The position numbers were made by a program, and so were the translations under genes. 9,653 nt of DNA, taken from positions 1 to 9,653 of the forward strand of contig CALBTT010000197.1 of the NCBI GenBank assembly GCA_937967645.1, written 5' to 3'. Shown here one piece after another: positions 1 through 7,175 of the stretch (position 1 is the stretch's first letter; each line of letters begins with the position of its first letter). Origin of the DNA: an uncultured Zoogloea sp. GTDB taxonomy: Bacteria; Pseudomonadota; Gammaproteobacteria; Burkholderiales; Rhodocyclaceae. The notes beneath the pieces were generated by a model. It did not search any database. It was not told the origin of the DNA and worked only from the letters and a program-made list of their open reading frames with translations.

Positions 1-46
1 ACCACCGAGATCTACACTCTTTCCCTACACGACGCTCTTCCGATCT
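1..46 (+). other. Illumina P5/read-1 adapter sequence (not genomic)
   Basis: The first 46 bases match the 3' part of the Illumina universal (P5/read-1) adapter, ending in the diagnostic GCTCTTCCGATCT at 34-46. Genomic sequence begins at 47. The adapter is fused in frame to the penicillin-binding protein gene and supplies a false C-terminal peptide, IGRASCRERV, and a false stop codon. It is library-derived sequence left in the assembly and has no biological role. Confidence 0.98.
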
Positions 47-2222
47 GGGGTTCGGGCGCAGGTTCCGGCTCCGGGGTGACGAACACGCCCTTCAGCCAGC
101 GCCAGCCGCGCTGCAGAAGGCCGGGCCCTTCCTGGGACTGGAAGCGCAGCTTCGGATCGATCAGGCGGTTGGCCAGGGCATAGTGGAAGGTGTCGCCGAC
201 GATGGGCAGGGCGCTGCGGGCCCCCTGACCCCAGTAGTCGCTGCGCAGGGTGATGCGGTTGTCGTTGAAGCCGACCCAGGCGCCCCCGACCAGCTGCGGG
301 TGCATCAGGATGAACCAGCCGTCGGTGTTGTCCTGGGTGGTGCCGGTTTTGCCCGCCAGGTCGGCGCGCAGCCCGAACTGGTTGCGGATGGCCACCCCGG
401 TGCCCCGGTCCACCACGCCGCGCATCACATCGAGCAGGGTGTAGGCGGTGCCGGCGTCCAGGGCGCTTTCTGCCTCGGCGGGGGCGAACTCCTCGAGCAC
501 CCGGCCTTCCCGGTCCTCGATGCGGGTCACCAGCACCGGCTCGATGAAGCCGCCGCCGTTGGCCAGGGTGGCGTAGGCGCTGACCATCTCGCGCAGGGTG
601 ACGGGGCTGGTGCCGAGGGCCAGGGAGGGTACTTCCTCCAGCGGGCTCTGGCGCACGCCCATCTTCTTTGCCAGGCGTGCCACCCGGGCCGGACCGACCT
701 CCTGCATGAGCTGGGCGGTGATGCGGTTGCGGGAGTACACCAATCCGTCGCGCAGGCTCACCGGCTTGCCGCTGGGGGGCGATTCGTCGTCGGGACGCCA
801 GATCTCGTCGTTCTTCAGGGGGATCTCCACGGCCTGGTCCACCAGGGTGTCGGTGGGGCTCATGCCCTTGTCGAAGGCCGCGCCATAAACGAAGGGCTTG
901 AAGGTCGAGCCGGGCTGGCGGCGGGCCTGGGCGACGTGGTCGAAGGGGTCCTGCACGAAGTCGCGGCTGCCCACCCAGGCGCGGACCTTGGCAGTGCGCG
1001 GGTCCAGGGCCAGGAAGCCGACCTGGACCCGGGTCTTGTCCTGGCGCAGGGCGTCCATGAAGGCCTTGTCCGCCAGCAGGCGGGCCAGGGTTTCGTCCGG
1101 ATCCTGGCCGCGGGCCACGGCGGCGCGGTACTCCTTCGACTCGCGCACGAAGGCGGCCACCAGCTCTGGGCTGCCCGACCAGCCCTTGCGGCTGTTCCAG
1201 GCCTGATCGGCCAGGCCTTGCAACTGGCGGCCGCGCCGGATCACCGCCTGGGTGGCCTGGGCCTGCAGGCGGCTGTCCAGGGTGGTGCGCAGCACCAGGC
1301 CATCGGCGTAGATGTTGTAGTCGTTGCGGTCGGCCCAGCTGATCAGCCATTTGCGGATCTGCACGGCAAAGTGGGGCGCCGGGCCGGGGGATTCGAGCTG
1401 GCGCTCGAAGTCGATGCGCAGCGGCTTCTTCTGCAGGGCTGCGAGGCGGCTTTCGTCGAGCTGGCCGCGCTTGACCATCTGGGCCAGCACGGTGTTGCGG
1501 CGGGCGAGGGCCCGTTCCGGATTGATCACCGGGTTGTAGTAGCTGTTGCCCTTGAGCATGCCGACCAGGGTGGCGGCCTCCAGCACATCCAGGTTGCGCG
1601 CCGGCTTGTCGAAATAGGTGCGCGCCGCCATCTCGATGCCCCAGGCGTTGTAGAGGAAGGGCACCGTGTTGAGGTAGGTCTCGAGGATCTCGTCCTTGGA
1701 GTAGAGGGCCTCGATCTTCAGGGCGGTGATGGCTTCCTTGAGTTTGCGGGTCAGGGTGGGGGCGCGGCCGATCTCGTCCGGAAACAGGTTGCGGGCGAGC
1801 TGCTGGGTGAGGGTCGAGCCGCCCTGGCGGTCGCCGGAGAAGGTGTGCAGCACCGCGCCGCCGAGGCGGTAGAAGTCGATGCCGTGGTGTTCGCGGAAGC
1901 GGTGGTCCTCGGTGGCGATCAAGGCGGCGGTGACCTGCGGCGAGATGTCGGCGAGGCCCACCCACTGCCGGTTGGCCCACTTGAACACGGCGAGCTCCTT
2001 GCCGTCGGCCGACAACACCCGGGCCGGCTGCTCCACCTTGGCCTTGCGGATGTCGCGGATGCCGGGGGTGAAGGGGACCAGCAGCAGCACATAGGCGAGG
2101 GCCAGCAGCGGCAGGGCCAGGGCGATGCGCCGCAGGCTGCGCCGGGACGGCCGGGGCAGTCCGCGCAGAGGGGCAAGGAGGCGCTGGTGCAGGCGGTGGG
2201 GGGACTCGGGGATATCGGACAT
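47..2222 (-). CDS. Class A penicillin-binding protein (bifunctional transglycosylase/transpeptidase), 3' end missing
   Basis: This protein polymerises lipid II into glycan strands and cross-links their peptides at the outer face of the inner membrane. Seen: a basic cytoplasmic tail, one membrane segment at about residues 32-51, then a GT51 domain with the catalytic-Glu motif EDHRF (E105), QGGSTLTQQ (133-141), and the KLKEA..KIE..YSKDEILE..LN region (160-185). The transpeptidase domain has STFK (439-442; S439 nucleophile), SRN (497-499) and KTGT (625-628). All catalytic motifs are intact. The segment between the two domains (about 335-397) is long and charged. 725 codons are genomic; the frame then enters adapter, so the true C-terminus, just after a Pro/Glu-rich stretch, is lost. 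The ATG at 2222 has no obvious Shine-Dalgarno. It is oriented divergently from the hydrolase gene. It may be a PBP1A- or PBP1C-like paralogue; the subclass cannot be fixed from this fragment. Confidence 0.95.
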
Positions 2223-2262
2223 GCGCGACGGGCAGGTGGAGGAGCGGCCAGGTCCGTGGCCG

Positions 2263-2272
2263 ATACCGGTAT
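2263..2272. promoter_or_regulatory. Perfect 10 bp palindrome ATACCGGTAT
   Basis: ATACCGGTAT is its own reverse complement. It lies 41 bp upstream of the penicillin-binding protein start, in the region between two divergent genes, where a dimeric regulator could bind. No known consensus is recognised, and a short AT-flanked palindrome can arise by chance. Confidence 0.3.
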
Positions 2273-2302
2273 TTTTGGGGGGCCGCGGGAGGCCTTATTC
2301 TA

Positions 2303-2319
2303 GCCGCAGAGCCTGCGGC
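2303..2319. promoter_or_regulatory. Inverted repeat (7 bp arms, 3 nt gap) next to a -10-like hexamer
   Basis: GCCGCAG (2303-2309) and CTGCGGC (2313-2319) form a perfect 7 bp inverted repeat around AGC. Read on the minus strand, it sits directly upstream of TAGAAT (2302-2297), which matches five of six positions of the sigma-70 -10 hexamer and points toward the penicillin-binding protein gene. No good -35 is seen at 16-18 bp. The repeat could be an operator or simply a hairpin in the leader. Confidence 0.35.
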
Positions 2320-2350
2320 ACCGGCGTCCATCGACCGTTTCCCGCCGTGC

Positions 2351-2373
2351 TGTCCGGCCGGAAAAGCCGGACA
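2351..2373. promoter_or_regulatory. Inverted repeat with 8 bp arms and a 7 nt loop
   Basis: TGTCCGGC (2351-2358) pairs perfectly with GCCGGACA (2366-2373) around the loop CGGAAAA. It is located 83 bp upstream of the hydrolase ATG and 128 bp upstream of the penicillin-binding protein ATG. No T-run follows on either strand, so an intrinsic terminator is unlikely. It could be an operator or a small structured 5' leader. Further CCGGAT copies follow at about 2376-2394, including the palindrome ATCCGGAT (2387-2394). Confidence 0.35.
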
Positions 2374-2455
2374 CATCCGGTGGTGGATCCGGATAGTCAG
2401 GCGCCGCCGATTTCTGCAGGATCACCAGACCATTTTGCCGACTCCGCCTACCGCC

Positions 2456-3334
2456 ATGAGCACTCCCGCACGCGATCACTCCATGCCGGCCGCTGCCGGC
2501 CAGCCCCTCTACCGCGGCCTGGACCGGTCGCAGCTCGACCTGGCCTACAACAACACCCGCGCGGTGGCCGGCTTTCCGGCCATCCTGGCCAATTTCCAGG
2601 CCCGCAGCGCCCGCCTCTACCAGGCCCGCCCCAGCCTGCGCGACGCCGCCTACGGGCCCGATCCGCGCCAGCGCTTCGACGGTTTCGCCTGCGGGCGGGC
2701 GGATGCGCCGGTGTTCATCTTCATCCACGGGGGCTACTGGCAGGCCACCACCAAGGAGGACTTCGCCTTCATCGCCGAGGGGCCCCTGGCCCAGGGCTTC
2801 GACGTGGTGCTGGCGGAATACACCCTGGCCCCGGAGGCGTCGATGACCCGGATTGTCGGCGACATCGGCCGCCTGCTCGACCACCTGGCCGCCTCCGATG
2901 GCGAGTTCGGCCTGCGCGGGCGGCGCGTGGTGCTGAGCGGGCACTCGGCCGGCGGGCACCTGACGGCGCTGTACCGCGGCCATCCGGCGGTGACCCATGC
3001 GATGCCGATCAGCGCCCTGGTGGATCTGGAACCGATCAGCCTGTGCTGGCTCAACGACAAACTGCAGCTGACCCCGGCAGAGATCGAGGCCTTCAGCCCC
3101 CTGCGGCAGATCGGCGAGGGGGTGCCCACCCTGGTCACCGTGGGGGGCGACGAGCTGCCGGAGCTGGTGCGCCATTCCCGGGACTACGCCCTCGCCGCCC
3201 GGCAGACCGGGCAGGCCGTGTCTTACCTCGAAGTGCCCGGCTGCCACCATTTCTCGGTGCTCGACGACCTGGCCCGGCCGGACGGCGTGCAGATGCGCCG
3301 CCTGCTGGCCCTCATCGACGAGGGGCTCAGCTGA
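2456..3334 (+). CDS. Alpha/beta hydrolase, arylformamidase-like
   Basis: A cytosolic alpha/beta-fold hydrolase of 292 residues with no signal peptide. From the ATG at 2456 the protein shows an oxyanion-hole motif HGGYW (91-95), the nucleophile elbow GHSAGG (162-167; S164), a likely catalytic Asp in GGDE (D232), and a likely catalytic His in CHHF (264-265). HGGYW together with this triad is typical of the kynurenine formamidase/arylformamidase group and its esterase relatives, so an amide or ester of a small aromatic compound is a reasonable substrate guess. No kynureninase or tryptophan dioxygenase gene is adjacent, so kynurenine degradation is not supported by context. The frame also allows a TTG start at 2435, seven codons earlier; ATG is preferred, although neither has a convincing Shine-Dalgarno. 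Its stop overlaps the stop of the convergent diguanylate cyclase gene. Confidence 0.88.
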   Translation: MSTPARDHSMPAAAGQPLYRGLDRSQLDLAYNNTRAVAGFPAILANFQARSARLYQARPSLRDAAYGPDPRQRFDGFACGRADAPVFIFIHGGYWQATTKEDFAFIAEGPLAQGFDVVLAEYTLAPEASMTRIVGDIGRLLDHLAASDGEFGLRGRRVVLSGHSAGGHLTALYRGHPAVTHAMPISALVDLEPISLCWLNDKLQLTPAEIEAFSPLRQIGEGVPTLVTVGGDELPELVRHSRDYALAARQTGQAVSYLEVPGCHHFSVLDDLARPDGVQMRRLLALIDEGLS

Positions 3335-4955
3335 CCCGCGTGCCGTCCTGGCGATCCGTCGCCATGGCATAGCGGCCGCGGCCGGCGCGTTTGGCGTCGT
3401 ACATGGCCTGGTCGGCGGCGAGCAGGATGGCGTCCGGCGTGTCATGTCCGGCGCTCGCCGCGATGCCGATGGAGGCGCCCAGCGGGCAGGTCTTCCCGTC
3501 CAGGTCCACGCCTGCCGACAGGGTCACGATGCACTTGCTGGCCAGGCAGATGGCACGCTCCTGCCAGTCGCCCGACAGATCGGTGGCGAGCAGCACGAAC
3601 TCGTCGCCGCCGATCCGGGCCAGGGTGTCGCTGCGCCGCAAGGTGGCCGACAGGCGGTGGGCGACCTCGATCAAAGCTTTGTCCCCCGCCTCGTGCCCGA
3701 GCTCGTCATTGATCGGCTTGAAGCCGTCCAGGTCCAGGTAGAGCACGGCAATCCAGGTCCCGTTGCGCCGTGCCCGGGCCAGCCCCTGCTGCATGCGGTC
3801 GTCCAGCAGGATGCGGTTGGGCAGGCCGGTGAGGCTGTCGTGGTGGGCCATGCGTTCGAGCGCCACCTGGCTGGTGTGCAGCTTGTCCAGGAGCTGGTTG
3901 AAGGCCACGGTGAGGTGCCCCACCTCGTCATTGCGGACCACCGGCAGGGCTTGCAGTGGTATGTCGCCGTGGGTCATCCGGTCGGCCAGCTGGGCTGCCC
4001 GGTGCAGCGGGCCGAGCATGGTGCGGATGAAGAAGCCGGCCACCAGCAGCACCATCAGCATCGCCGTGAAGCTGTGCCGGATCACCGTGTCCTGGGCGCG
4101 GCGCACCGGCGCGAAGGCCTCCGAGGTGGGCATGCGGGCCACCACGAACCAGCCGGTGCTTGGTATGCTGACCATGGTGGCCAGCTCCTCGACACCCTTG
4201 GCGTTGACGGTGATGCCGGTGCCGCGGAAGCCGGCCACGGCCTTGTCGTGCAGGAGGTTGACGCCCGGGGGCGGGGTCGGCTTCATCACCAGGTCGGGGT
4301 CGCTGGCGGCGATGAAGAGCTTGTCGGCCGGCGAGATCAGCAGGAAGCCGCCCGCCTCGCCGATGCGTCCATGGGAGATCCGGTCGAGGAAGCCCGGGGT
4401 GTTGAGGGCGGTGATGCCGATCAGGACCGCGCGGACATGGCCGTCGGCGTCCTTCACCGCCTGGCCGATCGGCAGCATCCACTGGTGCGAGAAGTCGCCA
4501 CGCCGGGGTTGTCCGATGCCGCCCTTGCCCTCGGCTGCTGCGCGGAAGTTCGCCTGCCCCGCCACGGAGGCGCCCCGGCGTCCGCTGATCGGTGGAAAGT
4601 CGGCGATGATCCTGCCCTGGGGGTCGGCCACCACCAGGCCGAGGGAAAACACCGGGTGGAGTTCGTGCCGTTCGGCGAGCCAGGCCTCCAGCCGGGCCGG
4701 CTGCGTCAGCAGCGCCGGCGGCAGCGTCCTGCCCAGCTGTGCCAGCAGGTTGACCCGTTCGACGAGCTTGCCGTCGATGTCCTCGGCTACGGCCTCCGCC
4801 AGGGCTTTCTGCTGGGCCGACACCACCTGGGTCAGATCTTCCTGCAGGAAGCGGGACAGAAAGACGTACCGGGCCCCGCCGCCGAGCAGCACCAGCACCA
4901 GCCCGAAAAGAATCATCCGGCTGAGAAGGCTTGTAAAAAACCGTTTCAGAAACAT
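3327..4955 (-). CDS. Membrane diguanylate cyclase: periplasmic sensor, HAMP and GGDEF
   Basis: Makes c-di-GMP from two GTP in response to a periplasmic signal. The 542-residue protein has membrane segments at about 12-34 and 294-312 enclosing a 250-residue extracytoplasmic domain that looks like a double Cache (dCache) sensor. A HAMP linker (about 313-362) follows, then a GGDEF domain from about 370 to 530. The active-site signature is intact as GGDEF (449-453), preceded by the usual DSLTGLPN (373-380) and DLDGFK (408-413) motifs. An inhibitory I-site RxxD is present (RRSD, 440-443) at the canonical distance, so product feedback inhibition is expected. No EAL domain is fused. The ATG at 4955 has only a weak upstream purine tract. 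It follows the LysR gene on the same strand after 138 bp, probably as a separate unit. The ligand cannot be predicted. Confidence 0.95.
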   Translation of the reverse strand: MFLKRFFTSLLSRMILFGLVLVLLGGGARYVFLSRFLQEDLTQVVSAQQKALAEAVAEDIDGKLVERVNLLAQLGRTLPPALLTQPARLEAWLAERHELHPVFSLGLVVADPQGRIIADFPPISGRRGASVAGQANFRAAAEGKGGIGQPRRGDFSHQWMLPIGQAVKDADGHVRAVLIGITALNTPGFLDRISHGRIGEAGGFLLISPADKLFIAASDPDLVMKPTPPPGVNLLHDKAVAGFRGTGITVNAKGVEELATMVSIPSTGWFVVARMPTSEAFAPVRRAQDTVIRHSFTAMLMVLLVAGFFIRTMLGPLHRAAQLADRMTHGDIPLQALPVVRNDEVGHLTVAFNQLLDKLHTSQVALERMAHHDSLTGLPNRILLDDRMQQGLARARRNGTWIAVLYLDLDGFKPINDELGHEAGDKALIEVAHRLSATLRRSDTLARIGGDEFVLLATDLSGDWQERAICLASKCIVTLSAGVDLDGKTCPLGASIGIAASAGHDTPDAILLAADQAMYDAKRAGRGRYAMATDRQDGTRVS

Positions 4956-5093
4956 CGCCCGATCTTATCCGAAGGGGCGGCCGCTTCGCCTGCTCAAGTC
5001 GTTCTCGGTGCGGGAAAATTCCTCGCTGCTTGATCCCGGGCAAGTGCCGGCGATGATTCGGCGGAACGCCACCGTTCGAGCGCTGCCGCGCTT

Positions 5094-6005
5094 TCAGGAG
5101 GGCGTGCCGGCGAGGACCTCTGCGGTGGCCTCGAAGCGCCGCACCAGCCAGTCGGCGGTGGCGGCGACGCGGGCCTGCTGGCGGGCGTCCGGATGGATCA
5201 GCATCCACAGCTCGCGGCTCAGCACCGGCCGGGGGCCGGACAGGCGGGCAAGGCGCGGGTCGGGGTCGGCCAGGAAGCATGGCAGGATGCCCTGGCCGAT
5301 GCCGTCCGCCACCGCGCGGGCGAGCCCGCGCAGGCTGTTGGAGCGCAGGCGGATCCGCCCGTCCCCGAGCATGGCGGCCAGCTGGCGCATCTCCGGGGTG
5401 TGGTCCAGGTCGGGGTTGTAGGCCACCCAGTCGCCGGCGCGCACTGGCAGGTCGCCCTGGGCCGCACCGTAGATGGCGAAGCCCACATCGCCCAGCTTGC
5501 GGATCAGGAAGTCACCCCGCGCCGGCCGTGCCAGGCGGACGGCGATGTCGGCCTCCCGTCGCGATACGCTGAGGTTGTCGTTGCTGGCGATCAGTTCGAT
5601 GCTCAGCTCGGGGTGCAGGGCATACAGGCTGCCCAGCTGGCCGGCCAGGTAATCGCCGATCAGGGCGCTGACGGCGGTGATGCGCACCAGGCCGCTGATG
5701 GCCTGGGTGCCGGCCTCCGCCACCCGGACCAGCCCGGCCACCTCGTCCTCGATGCGGCTGCAGCGCTCCAGCACCCGTGTCCCCACCGGCGTGGGCTGCC
5801 AGCGCCCTTCGTGGCGCTCGAACAGGGGCGTCCCCAGGGCCTCGTCGAGGGCGCGCAGCCGGCGCGCCACGGTGGTCTGGTCCACGCCGAGGCGGCGCGC
5901 GGCGGCGGCCAGCGTGCCCTCCCGGCCGATGGTGGCCAGGAAGCGCAGATCGTCCCAGTCGGGGAGCCGTGATGGAGGCTGCATTTTTGCAGGTGTGTCT
6001 GGCAT
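5094..6005 (-). CDS. LysR-family transcriptional regulator
   Basis: A DNA-binding regulator of 303 residues, the usual LysR length. The N-terminal winged helix-turn-helix (about 16-78) contains the recognition region AAAARRLGVDQTTVARRL. A linker helix follows, then a two-lobed periplasmic-binding-like effector domain (about 102-292) with the conserved READIAVRL (150-158). The ATG at 6005 is the longest start; a second ATG at 5984 would remove seven residues and still leave an intact HTH, and neither has a clear Shine-Dalgarno. It is transcribed away from the cysteine hydrolase gene that starts at 6084, the classic arrangement in which a LysR protein controls its divergent neighbour and itself. 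The inducer is unknown. LysR proteins with this DQTTVARRL helix are common in proteobacteria and give no substrate clue. Confidence 0.94.
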   Translation of the reverse strand: MPDTPAKMQPPSRLPDWDDLRFLATIGREGTLAAAARRLGVDQTTVARRLRALDEALGTPLFERHEGRWQPTPVGTRVLERCSRIEDEVAGLVRVAEAGTQAISGLVRITAVSALIGDYLAGQLGSLYALHPELSIELIASNDNLSVSRREADIAVRLARPARGDFLIRKLGDVGFAIYGAAQGDLPVRAGDWVAYNPDLDHTPEMRQLAAMLGDGRIRLRSNSLRGLARAVADGIGQGILPCFLADPDPRLARLSGPRPVLSRELWMLIHPDARQQARVAATADWLVRRFEATAEVLAGTPS

Positions 6006-6083
6006 GAATGTCTATTTGTGCAGGGGGCGGCTGAGTTTAGCCTGTGCGGACGGATACCCCACAACCCCCTCATGGAGACACGC
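6006..6083. promoter_or_regulatory. Divergent LysR/cysteine hydrolase promoter region
   Basis: These 78 bp must hold the promoters of both divergent genes. A 4 bp inverted repeat, GGCT-GAGTTT-AGCC (6029-6042), is the only dyad of note. A second candidate, TGC-N11-GCA, overlaps the LysR start at about 5987-6003. Neither is a convincing T-N11-A LysR box. A weak plus-strand promoter could be TTGTGC (6016-6021) with TAGCCT (6038-6043), 16 bp apart. Confidence 0.35.
6074..6078 (+). promoter_or_regulatory. Shine-Dalgarno GGAGA that sets the cysteine hydrolase start
   Basis: GGAGA lies five bases before the ATG at 6084. This favours that start over the in-frame ATG at 6072, which overlaps the site, and over the upstream GTG at 6018, which has no such site. 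Confidence 0.65.
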
Positions 6084-6683
6084 ATGACTGCAGCCCACAC
6101 CCTTCGTCAGCTTTCCGGCCTGCCCGCCGAGCCCGCGCCCCTGTCCGCGTCGGCCTTGATCATCGTCGATGCGCAGAACACCTACCGGGAGGGCATCATG
6201 CAGCTTACCGGCGTCGAGCCGGCCCTGGATGAATGCGCCCGGCTGCTGGCCCGTGCCCGTAGCCTCGGCATCCCGGTGATCCACATCCAGCACGACGCAG
6301 GCCCGGGCTCGCCCTATGACATCCGCGCGGAAAACGGGGCGATCGCTGCCAAGGTGGCCCCCCGCGAGGGCGAGGCGGTGGTAGTCAAGAACTATCCCAA
6401 CTCCTTCGTCGGCACCGACCTGGAAGAGCGCCTCAAGGCCGCCGGCGTGAAGAACCTGGTGGTGGTCGGGTTCATGACCCACATGTGCATCAACTCGACG
6501 ACCCGCGGCGCCTTCAACCTCGGCTTTGCGGTGACGGTGCCGGCCGCTGCCACGGCCACCCGCCCGCTGCCCGCGCCGGGGGGTGGTGTCGTGGAGGCTG
6601 CCACCGTGCAGGCGGTGGCCCTGGCGGCCCTGGGTGATCTGTTTGCGGTGGTGGTGGCTGACGGGCAGGCGATTGCGGACTGA
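6084..6683 (+). CDS. Isochorismatase-family cysteine hydrolase
   Basis: A cytosolic 199-residue hydrolase of the isochorismatase-like fold; family members hydrolyse amides such as nicotinamide, ureidoacrylate or N-carbamoyl compounds, or the vinyl ether of isochorismate. The catalytic triad is visible: Asp in IIVDAQN (D29), Lys in VKNYPNSF (K102), and the nucleophile Cys in THMCINST (C135). Presence of the cysteine points to an amidase rather than a true isochorismatase, which lacks it. Length is normal for a single-domain member. The ATG at 6084 is chosen because of GGAGA five bases upstream. It is divergent from a LysR gene that probably regulates it. It ends in Ala-rich sequence just before a REP-like hairpin. 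No pathway neighbour names the substrate. Confidence 0.92.
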   Translation: MTAAHTLRQLSGLPAEPAPLSASALIIVDAQNTYREGIMQLTGVEPALDECARLLARARSLGIPVIHIQHDAGPGSPYDIRAENGAIAAKVAPREGEAVVVKNYPNSFVGTDLEERLKAAGVKNLVVVGFMTHMCINSTTRGAFNLGFAVTVPAAATATRPLPAPGGGVVEAATVQAVALAALGDLFAVVVADGQAIAD

Positions 6684-6697
6684 GGCTGAGGGGTGGG

Positions 6698-6720
6698 TGG
6701 GCGGCTGAAGCCGCCCCTAC
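6698..6720 (-). repeat. REP-like hairpin with 5' GTAG
   Basis: On the minus strand, GTAG (6720-6717) leads straight into a hairpin whose arms GGGCGGCT (6699-6706 on plus) and AGCCGCCC (6709-6716) are perfect reverse complements around GA; in practice this gives a 7 bp stem with a tetraloop. A GTAG head followed by a GC-rich hairpin is the hallmark of RAYT-associated REP elements in gamma- and betaproteobacteria. It lies between convergent genes, a typical REP site, and may also stop transcription. No RAYT gene is in the window. Confidence 0.65.
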
Positions 6721-6725
6721 GCCGC

Positions 6726-6744
6726 CTCCTATATCACTCCTATA
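6726..6744. repeat. Short direct repeat of CTCCTATA
   Basis: CTCCTATA occurs at 6726-6733 and again at 6737-6744, an 11 bp period. The second copy contains the DUF1840 stop codon. It looks like a small tandem duplication next to the REP-like hairpin; no function is suggested. Confidence 0.5.
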
Positions 6745-7060
6745 CGCCCCAGGTGACGGGCTTCTTGTCCTTGAGGGAGCGTTCGAGCAGCTCGAGCAGG
6801 GGCACGGCCCGTTGGAAGAAGCTGACGTTGCCGCCGCCGGGCCGGGCCTCGGCCTCGTCCGGCTCGCCTTGTTCCGCCTGGCGGGCCTTGTCGGCGGCGA
6901 TGGCCGCTTTCAAGGTGTCGATGGCGGCGGGCAGCTGCTCCACAGTGACGATGCCCTTGGCGTCGGCCGGGTCCTTGCCCAGCACCGTGAGCATGTCCTT
7001 GCCGTTCTTTTCGAACATGATGACGTCGCCGCCGGCCGGGGATTTGAAGATGATCAGCAT
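6740..7060 (-). CDS. DUF1840 family protein
   Basis: A small soluble protein of 106 residues matching the DUF1840 family, which is found mainly in betaproteobacteria and has no known function. The N-terminus MLIIFKSPAGGDVIMF is the family's signature opening, and the C-terminal part FFQRAVPLLELLERSLKD (81-98) is also typical. The middle is charged and helical (about 45-70), with a Gly/Glu-rich linker. The frame stays open upstream for another 53 codons, but family resemblance puts the start at the ATG at 7060. No strong Shine-Dalgarno is seen there. It stands alone: convergent with the cysteine hydrolase across the REP-like hairpin and divergent from rarD. Confidence 0.9.
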   Translation of the reverse strand: MLIIFKSPAGGDVIMFEKNGKDMLTVLGKDPADAKGIVTVEQLPAAIDTLKAAIAADKARQAEQGEPDEAEARPGGGNVSFFQRAVPLLELLERSLKDKKPVTWGV

Positions 7061-7092
7061 GGGTGAAGGCACTCTCGCATTGGAATGACGGC

Positions 7093-7098
7093 ATTGTA
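7093..7098 (-). promoter_or_regulatory. Possible -10 element (TACAAT) for the DUF1840 gene
   Basis: Read on the minus strand this is TACAAT, matching five of six positions of the sigma-70 -10 hexamer, 32 bp before the ATG at 7060. No matching -35 hexamer is seen 16-18 bp upstream. A 12 bp palindrome, CGCCGGCCGGCG, lies at 7103-7114 in the would-be spacer. Confidence 0.3.
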
Positions 7099-7175
7099 GG
7101 CCCGCCGGCCGGCGTGGAGGAAAACCCCAAGGGCGCCCGGCTGTCCCCGATGGTAAGTTGGAGATCCTCCCTTCC

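Noticed and set aside
183..2303. A 706-codon plus-strand open frame opposite the penicillin-binding protein
   Set aside because: It is a GC-driven antisense shadow: low-complexity Gly/Ala/His-rich translation with no motifs, while the opposite strand carries a complete set of catalytic motifs.
4956..5093. A promoter or terminator between the LysR and diguanylate cyclase genes
   Set aside because: There is a 5 bp dyad around a NotI-like GCGGCCGC (4970-4988), but no T-run and no properly spaced -35/-10 pair; nothing firm can be called in these 138 bp.
5987..6043. A defined LysR operator (T-N11-A) in the divergent region
   Set aside because: The only dyads, TGC-N11-GCA and GGCT-N6-AGCC, do not fit the T-N11-A pattern, so only a low-confidence regulatory region is recorded.
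6018..6083. Upstream GTG (6018) and ATG (6072) starts for the cysteine hydrolase
   Set aside because: The ATG at 6084 has GGAGA five bases upstream, and the extra residues do not resemble the family N-terminus.
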